The translations under genes were made by a program, and so were the position numbers. Below, piece by piece: positions 12,484 through 19,723 of a stretch of DNA of 28,354 bases. The DNA lies in IMG/VR virus record IMGVR_UViG_3300022752_000301, positions 1 through 28,354 of that record; one strand, written 5' to 3'. The DNA comes from a virus. Position 1 is the first letter of the stretch, and each line of letters opens with the position of its first letter. The notes below the pieces were generated by a model. That model ran no database searches. It was not told where the DNA came from and saw nothing but the letters and a program-made list of their open reading frames with translations.

Positions 12484-12566
12484 ACCTATTTGTAGCTACA
12501 ATTCTATTTGTGTTATTTGCAGTAGCTTGTACAACTCTAGGTTATATTTTAGGTGGGTATTTATGA
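12480..12566 (+). CDS. Tiny membrane peptide, 28 residues
   Basis: The ORF MNLFVATILFVLFAVACTTL then GYILGGYL is one hydrophobic helix throughout. The ATG overlaps the upstream stop, GGGGG is just upstream, and the stop overlaps the next ATG as ATGA, so it is flanked by coupled genes on both sides. The VACTT segment is not a convincing lipobox because little mature peptide would remain. Function unknown; membrane insertion is the only safe inference. Confidence 0.65.
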   Translation: MNLFVATILFVLFAVACTTLGYILGGYL

Positions 12567-12766
12567 ACATTCCATACAACAACGGCAAAGTCAGTATTGG
12601 TAAGTATTATGTGCCACCTAAGTATGTTGAAAAAGACACCGATATGCTTGAGCTTCAGTCTTATTTAATTCACGACCCAGCCCGTCTTAACAGGGTTTAT
12701 TGGACAGAAAAAGCCTTATTAGTGCTAAGTCTGTTTGTCGTTATGGTTATATTCCTCAAGAGCTAG
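12563..12766 (+). CDS. Small C-terminal tail-anchored membrane protein, 67 residues
   Basis: The product starts MNIPYNNGKVSIGKYYVPPK; a soluble part of about 48 residues follows and ends with the helix ALLVLSLFVVMVIFLKS, so the protein is probably anchored in the inner membrane by its C-terminus. The ATG at 12563 overlaps the stop of the 28-residue peptide; an earlier in-frame start at 12527 would run through that gene. The last 42 bases overlap the end of the endolysin gene on minus, so the early and late transcripts converge here. The family is unknown. Confidence 0.7.
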   Translation: MNIPYNNGKVSIGKYYVPPKYVEKDTDMLELQSYLIHDPARLNRVYWTEKALLVLSLFVVMVIFLKS

Positions 12767-13264
12767 TTTTCTAGCATCCTCAACCCGATTAAGCCAACCT
12801 TTAATAAAGCGAGCTTGGTCGGGTTTTCTTGCCACTATGCCTTGGTAGAAATCTGCCCTAGCGTCTGAAAACTTTGCAATAAGGTCTTTAGGGTTTGCAT
12901 CATTAATTGCTGCCATAGTCTTAGGCCCGATAACTCCATCACTAACGCATCCGATTGCCTGTTGTAGCGTCTTAACGCTTCTGCCTGTGCCTGCATTAAC
13001 GGCAAAATCGAATACCACATAATCTAAGCCTTTCGGTAGAACTTCACAATAACTGGGATTCCAATACTTTAATTTATACATTGAGCCGACTTTTTCGGGG
13101 GTCAAAGCTCGCATATCCGCTTCGGATACAGGATGCCCCACAAATTCTTCCCAAACACGCTTAGTAACGCCTAGGTTAGTCATACCGCCTGAGTCTAGGG
13201 GGTCATTAACAAAACCGCCCTCGTGCTTTAGGATGCGTTTTAAACACTCCTCAAATCGGCTCAT
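12725..13264 (-). CDS. GH108 endolysin
   Basis: A 179-residue cell-wall hydrolase. The N-terminus has LKHEGGFVNDPLDSGGMTNL, including the catalytic Glu (EGG) and the D-x-G-G-x-T-x-x-G-V-T segment of the GH108 (muraminidase) family. Residues 90-130 (AVNAGTGRSVKTLQQAIG, DGVIGPKTMAAI) form a peptidoglycan-binding domain of type 3. No signal peptide is present, so export needs the holin encoded just upstream. The length is typical. It is the last late gene and converges on the early operon with a 42-base overlap. Cleavage of peptidoglycan glycan chains is well supported. Confidence 0.95.
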   Translation of the reverse strand: MSRFEECLKRILKHEGGFVNDPLDSGGMTNLGVTKRVWEEFVGHPVSEADMRALTPEKVGSMYKLKYWNPSYCEVLPKGLDYVVFDFAVNAGTGRSVKTLQQAIGCVSDGVIGPKTMAAINDANPKDLIAKFSDARADFYQGIVARKPDQARFIKGWLNRVEDARKLALEEYNHNDKQT

Positions 13265-13280
13265 AGCCTAACCATGCGGT

Positions 13281-13649
13281 TCATTTTTTCAGGTTTGCCA
13301 TAATGCGACTACCAAATAAGAATCCAAAGGCTATGTTGGCAGCTTCCAAACCTATGCGTTGAACATATTGGTCAACAGGTAAAAATAGGGTAGAAAGACC
13401 CACCACAATGACTGTTAAAGCCCCTAAATAACGGCTAGACGCTCTTAAATCTATAACCCATTGGCTAGGTTGACCAAACGGGTTATCGAGCTTGGCAAGG
13501 GCTTCTAAACGAGCTATTTCGCTGTTATCAAGCTGAATCTGCTCTGAAATGGTGGTTGGGCGAACTCCACCATTAAAACGCCCTATAAGCTGTTTAATTC
13601 CTTCTACGCCTACTGGGACTAAAGCCCCGATGATAGTTTCAATAATCAC
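13281..13649 (-). CDS. Holin (3-TM superfamily)
   Basis: A 122-residue membrane protein starting at GTG. An N-terminal amphipathic/hydrophobic segment (IETIIGALVPVGVEGIKQLI) is followed by a charged helix and two transmembrane helices near residues 73-90 and 104-116 (GALTVIVVGLSTLFL and AANIAFGFLFGSRIM). This matches the holin family of gene-transfer agents and phages with three TM segments. It lies 17 bases upstream of the endolysin gene, as expected for a lysis cassette. The GTG overlaps the upstream stop (GTGA). Role: pore formation for endolysin release; strong by context. Confidence 0.85.
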   Translation of the reverse strand: MIIETIIGALVPVGVEGIKQLIGRFNGGVRPTTISEQIQLDNSEIARLEALAKLDNPFGQPSQWVIDLRASSRYLGALTVIVVGLSTLFLPVDQYVQRIGLEAANIAFGFLFGSRIMANLKK

Positions 13650-13813
13650 TTAGGTAACGACCACCCATGAGTAGATAGGTAGGCATAACCTAGACCACCT
13701 ACAAAGACATAAAACAATGTTCGTAGTGAGAACCAACCAAACTGGCTTACTTTCTCATTTAACCATTCTTTAATGGCTTCTTTAACTACTTCTTTTTGGA
13801 TTTCGTTAGACAT
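13646..13813 (-). CDS. Small membrane protein in the lysis cassette, 55 residues
   Basis: The true start is the internal ATG at 13813; a longer ORF reaching 13963 exists only because it reads through the next gene in another frame. The product is MSNEIQKEVVKEAIKEWLNE, then a charged region, then a helix FSLRTLFYVFVGGLGYAYL and a short tail. One C-terminal transmembrane segment places it in the inner membrane. Position before the holin suggests an antiholin, pinholin or spanin-like accessory. Which one cannot be decided; it lacks a lipobox. Confidence 0.7.
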   Translation of the reverse strand: MSNEIQKEVVKEAIKEWLNEKVSQFGWFSLRTLFYVFVGGLGYAYLSTHGWSLPK

Positions 13814-13973
13814 TTTTCTTCCTAACTGTAGTCTTTTTAACAGCAGGTTTTCTTTTAACCGCAGGTTTTTTGGGCGTGGCTTTAACTTCGCCTTGCCAAT
13901 CATTGAGAATAGTAAGCCAATGTACCTTTTTGGTGTAACCCATCTTATCAAAAACCCAATCAATGATAAACAT
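13806..13973 (-). CDS. Small basic protein with Lys/Pro/Ala-rich tail, 55 residues
   Basis: The ORF starts MFIIDWVFDKMGYTKKVHWL and ends with a repeated KPAVKRKPAVKKTTVRKK segment. The first half (M-G-Y-x-K-K-x-H-W) is a motif I recall from small phage proteins near lysis or tail genes, and the basic tail has two AVK repeats. It overlaps the next gene by 8 bases in another frame. This gene explains the spurious N-terminal extension of the neighbouring ORF. It may bind nucleic acid or peptidoglycan-associated polymers; unproven. Confidence 0.65.
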   Translation of the reverse strand: MFIIDWVFDKMGYTKKVHWLTILNDWQGEVKATPKKPAVKRKPAVKKTTVRKKNV

Positions 13974-13984
13974 AAATTACCTAT

Positions 13985-14149
13985 TTAAGTTGATGTTATT
14001 GTTTGCCAAGCAGAACCTGTGTAAACACAAAGTTTTCCTAAAGTGCTATCAAACACAATGTATCCTGCTGACGCAGTAAGTGCATTTTTTTGTGTTGTTG
14101 TTACAACTGGAACGCCAGCACCATTTGTACCATCAATAATTACTGGCAT
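13985..14149 (-). CDS. Small tail-fibre-like protein, 54 residues
   Basis: The product contains ALTASAGYIVFDSTLGKLCV followed by YTGSAWQTITST. This matches the short structural motif P-x-G-x-x-[VI]-[FY]-D-[ST]-x-x-x-K-x-x-x-Y-x-G-x-x-W that recurs in phage tail fibres and receptor-binding tips. It is only one base from the stop of the assembly-protein gene and belongs to the fibre cluster. Because it is so short, it may be a separately translated fibre tip. Similar modules lie in the genes at 15638-16501 (MIRFNSTLNSYEGYTS). Confidence 0.7.
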   Translation of the reverse strand: MPVIIDGTNGAGVPVVTTTQKNALTASAGYIVFDSTLGKLCVYTGSAWQTITST

Positions 14150-14150
14150 A

Positions 14151-14552
14151 TTAAACCTCTATTTGTTTTAACTGCTCAAGCGTTGTGGCTTGGTCAGCTA
14201 GTTGAGTAATATCTCTGAGTCTTTGCTTCTCAGCTACGATAGCAGTCGTATCAGCACCCGACTCTAATGCTCTCTGAAACGCTACATCTTGGGCTTGCAA
14301 TAAAGGTGTACGCTCTGCTCTTAATCGGTCTTTAGTAATCGCTTTGGCTTTGTCAAAGTTAATCGTAACAGTCGTGCCATTAAGTTCCCAAGCATTAAAG
14401 AAGTCATTGTCTGTTGGCAGGTCAGAAGTATCAACAATTAAAGAACTAACGGGGGTATCTTTTGCTTGCACCTGCTCAATAGGCAGTTCGCCAGTAGGAG
14501 TACAAACGGAAACACCGCCAGTAGCGTTTGTAAATATAATTACTTGTGACAT
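14151..14552 (-). CDS. Tail-fibre assembly/chaperone-like protein
   Basis: A 133-residue protein: MSQVIIFTNATGGVSVCTPT at the N-terminus, then a two-helix C-terminal half with DKAKAITKDRLRAERTPLLQ and AFQRALESGADTTAIVAEKQ, then LRDITQLADQATTLEQLK. I know this layout as phage tail-fibre assembly proteins or tail chaperones with a C-terminal helical domain. It directly follows the fibre genes, the usual place. It would assist fibre folding or attachment and need not be in the virion. Name of the family is not certain. Confidence 0.75.
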   Translation of the reverse strand: MSQVIIFTNATGGVSVCTPTGELPIEQVQAKDTPVSSLIVDTSDLPTDNDFFNAWELNGTTVTINFDKAKAITKDRLRAERTPLLQAQDVAFQRALESGADTTAIVAEKQRLRDITQLADQATTLEQLKQIEV

Positions 14553-14561
14553 TTTGAGTCC

Positions 14562-15074
14562 TTATCTAGTTACTTGAATGTTTAAATAGGCAGCATTAAA
14601 AGCAGTACCAGCATCATTAACTGCATTTATTCTTATTGTTGTTGTAGTTGGTGCTGAAACTGCCCCTGTACTAGCAATACGATTTAATGTAGAAATTCCC
14701 GCTCTAGTTGCAGAATAATCTCCACTACAACCCCCAGTAACACAATAATTAGTATCTGCAAAAGCATTAGTAAAAGTTATGGTTATATCGCCAGTAGCGT
14801 TATATGTTACAGATGAAACATTGTAAGAAGAATTAACAACTTGAGTAGAACAGTTGTAACTTACCCAAGCCTTTGCAGAACCTTTAATTGGATTAGTTGC
14901 AGAAGTGCTATTAGTGCCGTCTGATAGCGTTGTGACAATAGCAGTAGGAATTGTTGCTCCGCTTGAATTAACAGTCAGCTTAGTCGTTCCATTGTTTTGT
15001 AACTCAATTATTCCACTTGTATCAGCACTCTGAACCAGCCCTGTGGTTGTACTCGCATTTATTGTGACAGCCAT
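14562..15074 (-). CDS. Tail-fibre / receptor-binding protein
   Basis: A 170-residue, Thr/Ser/Asn-rich, beta-structured protein. NGTTKLTVNSSGATIPTAIV matches a generic fibre shaft motif and SAKAWVSYNCSTQVVNSSYN then VSSVTYNATGDITITFTNAF is a C-terminal tip domain common in phage fibres (KAW-x-n-F/Y ... NVSSVT ... GD-x-x-x-x-F). The tip probably binds the host receptor. It sits between two other fibre genes, each with AAGGA-type RBS sites. Host specificity cannot be predicted from the sequence. Confidence 0.8.
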   Translation of the reverse strand: MAVTINASTTTGLVQSADTSGIIELQNNGTTKLTVNSSGATIPTAIVTTLSDGTNSTSATNPIKGSAKAWVSYNCSTQVVNSSYNVSSVTYNATGDITITFTNAFADTNYCVTGGCSGDYSATRAGISTLNRIASTGAVSAPTTTTIRINAVNDAGTAFNAAYLNIQVTR

Positions 15075-15086
15075 AATTTATCCTTA

Positions 15087-15641
15087 TTAGGTAGCAATTT
15101 CAGTAATGATAATTGAGGAAGAATAAATGCCACCATACAACCTAGCACTTGAAGAACCATTAAAGGTAGTAGTTCCTGCTGTGTTAGCACCAACTCTAAC
15201 TTTAAAAGTTGTAGAAGATGTAGTTCCAGCAGTCATGTAATAAGTAAAAGGTATTACCATTGGTTTTCCAGCAGTTTCAAATCCTTGGCAACTTGCCGCT
15301 AAACCATTTGCAATCGAGTCTTGAAACAAAGCTGCGGTCATTCTTCCACCGCCAGCACTACTTGAAACTTGAATTGTTACTTGAATAATTAAAGTGCTTG
15401 TTGCTGAATTTGGCGTAAAAGCCAATGTCATGTATTGGTCACCTTCCGTATTTTGCGGAATAGTATCATCAGAAGGAATTTGAGTTGTACCTGTTGCAAC
15501 TGCACCTGTTTGGGTAACTCCAATTTTAATAATTGGCAAAGTACCACTTACAGCAGGTAAAGTAATTACAGTAGTACCAGCAACGGCTGGTTCTTGTAAT
15601 GTAATGCTACCTGAAGTTGAACCTTGTAATATAAGACTCAT
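15087..15641 (-). CDS. Tail-fibre-like structural protein, 184 residues
   Basis: Starts MSLILQGSTSGSITLQEPAV, a common N-terminus of phage fibre/tip proteins, followed by beta-rich Ser/Thr/Gly-rich sequence. The ATG at 15641 overlaps the previous stop as ATGA and has GGTGGG seven bases upstream; an in-frame GTG at 15653 lies inside that site. The C-terminal half (TAALFQDSIANGLAASCQGF, SARLYGGIYSSSIIITEIAT) looks like a receptor-binding domain. Role: adsorption. Confidence is from N-terminal motif and position. Confidence 0.8.
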   Translation of the reverse strand: MSLILQGSTSGSITLQEPAVAGTTVITLPAVSGTLPIIKIGVTQTGAVATGTTQIPSDDTIPQNTEGDQYMTLAFTPNSATSTLIIQVTIQVSSSAGGGRMTAALFQDSIANGLAASCQGFETAGKPMVIPFTYYMTAGTTSSTTFKVRVGANTAGTTTFNGSSSARLYGGIYSSSIIITEIAT

Positions 15642-16501
15642 AGAATTACCCACCTTTGTCCGCTTGGTACTGTTACTGTTACACCGCTATTAATCGTAAT
15701 TGGCCCAACAGACATAGCATTTTTGTTAGTGCTTAATGTGTAGTTAGCCGTTACAGTTACACCATTCTCTACGAATATTTGGTCACCACCTGCACCTGTT
15801 GCACCACCACCAATTTGTGCCCAACTACCATATACATATGAACCCATTACAGTAGCGTTACCGCTTGGTGTAGATAACATTGTATAAGTAAATGTTGTTG
15901 TTCCCGTAACTGTAATAACAAATGTTCCACTATAGGCGGCAGGGGTAGTACCCGTAATAAATACAGTATTTCCCGTATTTAAACCATGTGCCGTTGCAGT
16001 TGTTAAGGTAGCTGTAGTTGTAACAAATGTAATGGTGCTAATTGTTGCACCTGTGTACGATGTATAACCCTCATATGAATTTAAAGTAGAGTTAAAACGA
16101 ATCATTCCACTAACTGGTGTTGCAGAGCGTTGACCAGTTGTTCCATTAGGAATCTTTAATTGCCCTGTACCGCTCATTGTGGTATCAGAACTTAAAACAG
16201 TAGCCCCTGTAACTGTTAGGGTAGAAGAACAAACCACCGCACCACCAAAAGTAGGGGTGTTAAATTGGGTAAAATTAATTCCATCACCACTAATTGTTCC
16301 AGTAGCAAGGTTTGTTACCTTGTTGCTGTTCATGTTTAATGGCCCTGTCATTGGGGTTTGACCATCTGCGGCAACCGAGTCGGTCATAGCAGAAGCCAAA
16401 TCGTTCATGGTGTTATTAGCCCATGTAGTCGCAATGACTGTGCCTGATACTACTGGATTACCAGCAGGTAGTGTGTATGTGCCTGACCCGTTTCTACTCA
16501 T
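15638..16501 (-). CDS. Tail-fibre protein with phage-shared FCCH-like domain
   Basis: A 287-residue fibre. Residues 1-75 (NGSGTYTLPAGNPVVSGT, TTWANNTMNDLASAMTDS, DGQTPMTGPLNMNSNKVTNL) form the usual virion-attachment region of such fibres. A tip-like motif MIRFNSTLNSYEGYTS follows, then residues 154-225 hold an Ig-like domain (AHGLNTGNTVFITGTTPAAY) that also occurs in the protein at 21215-22981. The C-terminus is short and beta-rich. It overlaps the ejection-protein gene by 8 bases. It probably anchors the fibre complex to the tail; the shared domain is unusual. Confidence 0.85.
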   Translation of the reverse strand: MSRNGSGTYTLPAGNPVVSGTVIATTWANNTMNDLASAMTDSVAADGQTPMTGPLNMNSNKVTNLATGTISGDGINFTQFNTPTFGGAVVCSSTLTVTGATVLSSDTTMSGTGQLKIPNGTTGQRSATPVSGMIRFNSTLNSYEGYTSYTGATISTITFVTTTATLTTATAHGLNTGNTVFITGTTPAAYSGTFVITVTGTTTFTYTMLSTPSGNATVMGSYVYGSWAQIGGGATGAGGDQIFVENGVTVTANYTLSTNKNAMSVGPITINSGVTVTVPSGQRWVIL

Positions 16502-18149
16502 TTATTGCTCCTTGTACGCCTTGTGTAGTCAACATACGAGCCATATTTCTTAGCTCTGCGTCTGTTAATTTTGGAATATTTCGTGTAGCTCTGCCTACAC
16601 CATAAGCACCCATACCAACTAAGCGTGGGCTTGTTAATGGCAATGCAGCTAATGCCATAGGGTTTACAGTTAAAGCACCGCCAGCACCAATACCTAAAGC
16701 TGCACCTTGCCCTGCCAATCCTCTTGGGGTAAATGAACTTAGTGCTTGACCTGCTAATGCTGGCATTAAGTCTTGACCGCCTTGTTCTTGTAAAGCCTTA
16801 GCCAATTCCATGCGATAGCCATAATTAGTATTAGCGTTATTGCGAGTTAAAGATTGTAGTTTACGAATAGCGGTGTCGGCTGCACTTCTGTTATTTAATG
16901 ACAACGCTCTTTCAATTTCACGCTCAAGGCTTAAAGATTCTTCATACGCTTTCATTGTTTTAGCGTAGTTTTTGTCTTGAGCCACAATCGTATCTTTAAC
17001 AGTATTGCGAACAGAAGTTACTGCTCGTTGTACTTGCTTTTGCATTGGGCTGTCAGGATATAAAGCATCTAAACGCTGTTTAAGGGCATCTAAACCTTCG
17101 GCAGTATGCAAAGCGGGGTTTTTACGCCATGTATTAACAACATCTTCTAATTCGCCAATTTTATTAATTTCAGCAGAACCAATCTTAAATTCGCTACCTA
17201 CTGGCGTTTTAACTTTAAGACTTTCTACAACCTCATCTAATTTGCCCGTAATAGGTGCAAAGTCTAATTTAGGTGGCATTTTAGGTAAAGGTTTGCCAGC
17301 ACGAATTTCAAGGTCAGGCATTGTGCTAGTAATACCTTGACGATAAGCCTGACTTCTAGCAGAACGCATATTAGCCAACGCATCTTTAGCTTGGTCTAAT
17401 ACATCCATAGCAGAAACATCACCACGAATATTTTGCAAAAACGCTTGGTTGCCTTCACGCCCTGCTCGTAATGCTTGTGATATAGATTCTTCGCCAGCAC
17501 CCGTAGTTAAGCCTAAACCTCTACGAATAGCCCCACCTGCCGCTTGTATGCCACGCCCAATAACAGGAATAGCCGTACCGATTGCACCGCCTGTAGTTAC
17601 ATTTTGACCCATTTGTTCGTACATTTGTGGGCCAGTAGCACCTGTTTCTACGGGGGTCATAGCACCTGTAATAGCACCTACACCAGCACCTTGCACATAA
17701 GGATTGGCACGAGCAAAACTAGGTATTGCACCAATTCCTTTAGCTACACCAGCAGCAGGCAATATTGCACCGCCTACACGCCCACCAATATATGACGCTG
17801 GGTTGGCTTCTTCATATTGGGCAGATTCTTGGGCTAAACGCTTTACAGCATCACTAACGCCACCACGCCCACCTGTAACGCCTTGAGCTACAGCTAATAA
17901 TGGGTCAATAGCAGAACGAGTAGCACCTGCCATAAACGACTCTAATGGTCTAGGTTCAGGTTGTACATTTAAACGCACCCCACGAACAGGTCTACCAACA
18001 ACCGCACCACCACCCGTTTCAGCAAATTCTGATTGAGTAGGTTGTGCTTGTGTAGGTTGTAAAGAAATTAAACCTTCGTTAGAAAGTTTGGTTAAATCAC
18101 CGCCTTTTAAAACTAATAAATCGGCATCAGAAAGTTTGGATAAATCCAT
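16494..18149 (-). CDS. Large Ala/Gly-rich ejection (internal virion) protein
   Basis: A 551-residue protein. It begins MDLSKLSDADLLVLKGGDLT, a short repeat region, then Ala/Gly-rich amphipathic stretches (GGAILPAAGVAKGIGAIP, GGAIGTAIPVIGRGIQAAGG) that may insert into membranes, then a charged coiled-coil part (residues ~250-440) and another hydrophobic region near 470-530. This order fits podovirus DNA-ejection proteins such as those of the P22 gp16/gp20 class, which form a conduit through the envelope. No lytic enzyme domain is evident. It shares the TAATG junction with the upstream gene. The function is inferred from composition and position. Confidence 0.65.
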   Translation of the reverse strand: MDLSKLSDADLLVLKGGDLTKLSNEGLISLQPTQAQPTQSEFAETGGGAVVGRPVRGVRLNVQPEPRPLESFMAGATRSAIDPLLAVAQGVTGGRGGVSDAVKRLAQESAQYEEANPASYIGGRVGGAILPAAGVAKGIGAIPSFARANPYVQGAGVGAITGAMTPVETGATGPQMYEQMGQNVTTGGAIGTAIPVIGRGIQAAGGAIRRGLGLTTGAGEESISQALRAGREGNQAFLQNIRGDVSAMDVLDQAKDALANMRSARSQAYRQGITSTMPDLEIRAGKPLPKMPPKLDFAPITGKLDEVVESLKVKTPVGSEFKIGSAEINKIGELEDVVNTWRKNPALHTAEGLDALKQRLDALYPDSPMQKQVQRAVTSVRNTVKDTIVAQDKNYAKTMKAYEESLSLEREIERALSLNNRSAADTAIRKLQSLTRNNANTNYGYRMELAKALQEQGGQDLMPALAGQALSSFTPRGLAGQGAALGIGAGGALTVNPMALAALPLTSPRLVGMGAYGVGRATRNIPKLTDAELRNMARMLTTQGVQGAINE

Positions 18150-19333
18150 TACTTTAGTCCTCTACGCTTAAGTTCGGCATCGATGGCAGATTGGCTTGGC
18201 ATATTAGTTGGTTTAACTTCAGGTTTTGCAGTTGGAATAGCTGGTTGTGCCCCTAAACCAGCACCACGCCCTGCGGCAATGCCAATATCTCGTTCAGCTT
18301 GTTCTCTAGCAAGAGCTTTTTGAGCAATTTGGTCAGGTTTGTCACCAAATACAGGAAAGAATGTTCTATTGTTTCTAGTAACTTCAGGCTCAGTAGCGGC
18401 AGCACCAGTTTTAAAGCGTAGATACGCTTCTGACCATTGGTCTTGTGCTTGTTTATATTGTTGAGCAGTAACAGGTACAAGTGGATTAGCAGTACCTCCA
18501 GCTAATTTAACCGCAGTTTGACTTCTAAATGAAGTGGGGTCAAATCCACCAGCTTCAAGATTTTTAACTGCGTTACTAGCAGAAACCATTTGGCTTTGAA
18601 AAGCAGATGCTTTGCCTTGTGCTTCAGTTAGGTCTTTACCGCCTGCTTTATTTGATTTATCAAATTCAAACTTTTCTCTGTCAAGATTTAATCGTTCTCT
18701 ATCTGCGGGAGTAATCTGTTGTTTATAGTCATTGAATGTGCCTTTAAACCCTTGTGATTTAGCAAACTCAAAGTTTTGCATATCAGTTGTAGGTTTCCCA
18801 GCACCTTGATAAATTGGTTTTAAAGTAGTTGGGTCAAGTAATACATCCTCAGCACCTACTTTCATTGGGCCTTCGTTCATTTTTTGTAAAGCAAATTGTC
18901 TTTGTGCTTGCGTAGCTCTTGGATTTGTATAAAGATTTGCTAATGCAACTTGTGGGTTAGCAGGTATGGCTGGCGTTCCAGCATCAATTAATTCGTAGCC
19001 AGCAGGCGCAGGTTGAGCGGGTCTGCCTTGTTTTTGTTGCATATAATCAGTCATAGCAGATATTTCGTCTGCTCGTAGCTGTTTAGCTAAATCTAATTGG
19101 CGTTGTTCAACCTTTTCTAACTCTTTTCTACCTACATAGCCTTGCAATAAAGGTGCAGCGTATTGAAAAAAACTAGGTGCAACATAACGCCCACTTACCA
19201 TCTGTCCTTGTGGCGTTTGCTGACTTTGTTGCATCAACAACTCTGCCATTCTCTGTTGGCGAGCAATTTGTTGCTGTTCTATTTGTTGTTCGGGGCTTAA
19301 ATTGCCACCTAGATTGAGCATTGGTTGTGCCAT
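18149..19333 (-). CDS. Gln-rich structural/ejection protein
   Basis: A 394-residue protein, Gln/Ala-rich at the N-terminus (EQQIEQQQIARQQRMAELLM) with a coiled coil at 85-110, then a lower-complexity middle with a recurrent helical region DFDKSNK/FEFAKSQGFKGTFNDY. A C-terminal RFKTGAAATEPEVTRNNRTF is a phage virion motif I recall from ejection proteins. AAGGA lies at the ATG. It is placed between two other predicted internal proteins, so it likely travels in the virion and is ejected with DNA. Its precise role is not known. Confidence 0.65.
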   Translation of the reverse strand: MAQPMLNLGGNLSPEQQIEQQQIARQQRMAELLMQQSQQTPQGQMVSGRYVAPSFFQYAAPLLQGYVGRKELEKVEQRQLDLAKQLRADEISAMTDYMQQKQGRPAQPAPAGYELIDAGTPAIPANPQVALANLYTNPRATQAQRQFALQKMNEGPMKVGAEDVLLDPTTLKPIYQGAGKPTTDMQNFEFAKSQGFKGTFNDYKQQITPADRERLNLDREKFEFDKSNKAGGKDLTEAQGKASAFQSQMVSASNAVKNLEAGGFDPTSFRSQTAVKLAGGTANPLVPVTAQQYKQAQDQWSEAYLRFKTGAAATEPEVTRNNRTFFPVFGDKPDQIAQKALAREQAERDIGIAAGRGAGLGAQPAIPTAKPEVKPTNMPSQSAIDAELKRRGLK

Positions 19334-19342
19334 GTTTAGTCC

Positions 19343-19723
19343 TTAATTGCTTGGAATAAGTTGACCATAAGCACCTACCGATGGCATATTTTTAATAGGC
19401 TCATATTGGTCTTGCCCTGTAATTTGGGTAGGTACAGTACCTTGACCACCAAATCCATAAACATTTTCTGCACCATATTTTTTCATAGCTTCTTGTGCAT
19501 TAGCGTAAGGGTCACTTTGTCCTTTGCGTAGCATCATTGCCATAGCCATAGGGTTCATACCACCTTGTACTGTACGCCCTGCATCTTGTGTTAACCCTTG
19601 AGCCTGTTGCATAGCCATATTTTGCATGGCTTGTTGATTTGCTATGTTTTGAAATACAGGATTTAACCCACCTAAGTCTTGTGGTTGAGCCATTTGTTGA
19701 ATGTAAGGGTTGTACATATTCAT
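19343..19723 (-). CDS. Met/Gln-rich small virion-associated protein
   Basis: A 126-residue protein rich in Met, Gln, Asn and Gly: MNMYNPYIQQMAQPQDLGGL, then NIANQQAMQNMAMQQAQGL and NPMAMAMMLRKGQ. Its composition matches the neighbouring ejection-type proteins. The ATG overlaps the previous stop as ATGA. No family is recognised. It may be a short internal protein or an assembly factor for the larger ejection proteins. Confidence 0.65.
   Translation of the reverse strand: MNMYNPYIQQMAQPQDLGGLNPVFQNIANQQAMQNMAMQQAQGLTQDAGRTVQGGMNPMAMAMMLRKGQSDPYANAQEAMKKYGAENVYGFGGQGTVPTQITGQDQYEPIKNMPSVGAYGQLIPSN

Noticed and set aside
13814-13963. N-terminal extension of the small lysis-cassette membrane protein
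   Set aside because: This stretch reads through another gene (13806-13973) in a different frame; the internal ATG at 13813 starts the real product.
14151-16501. Diversity-generating retroelement acting on tail fibres
   Set aside because: No reverse transcriptase gene and no template/variable repeat pair was seen near the fibre genes.
17544-17795. Plus-strand Ser/Thr/Tyr-rich ORF with repeats inside the ejection-protein gene
   Set aside because: It is an antisense shadow of Ala/Gly/Val-rich codons; composition explains it.
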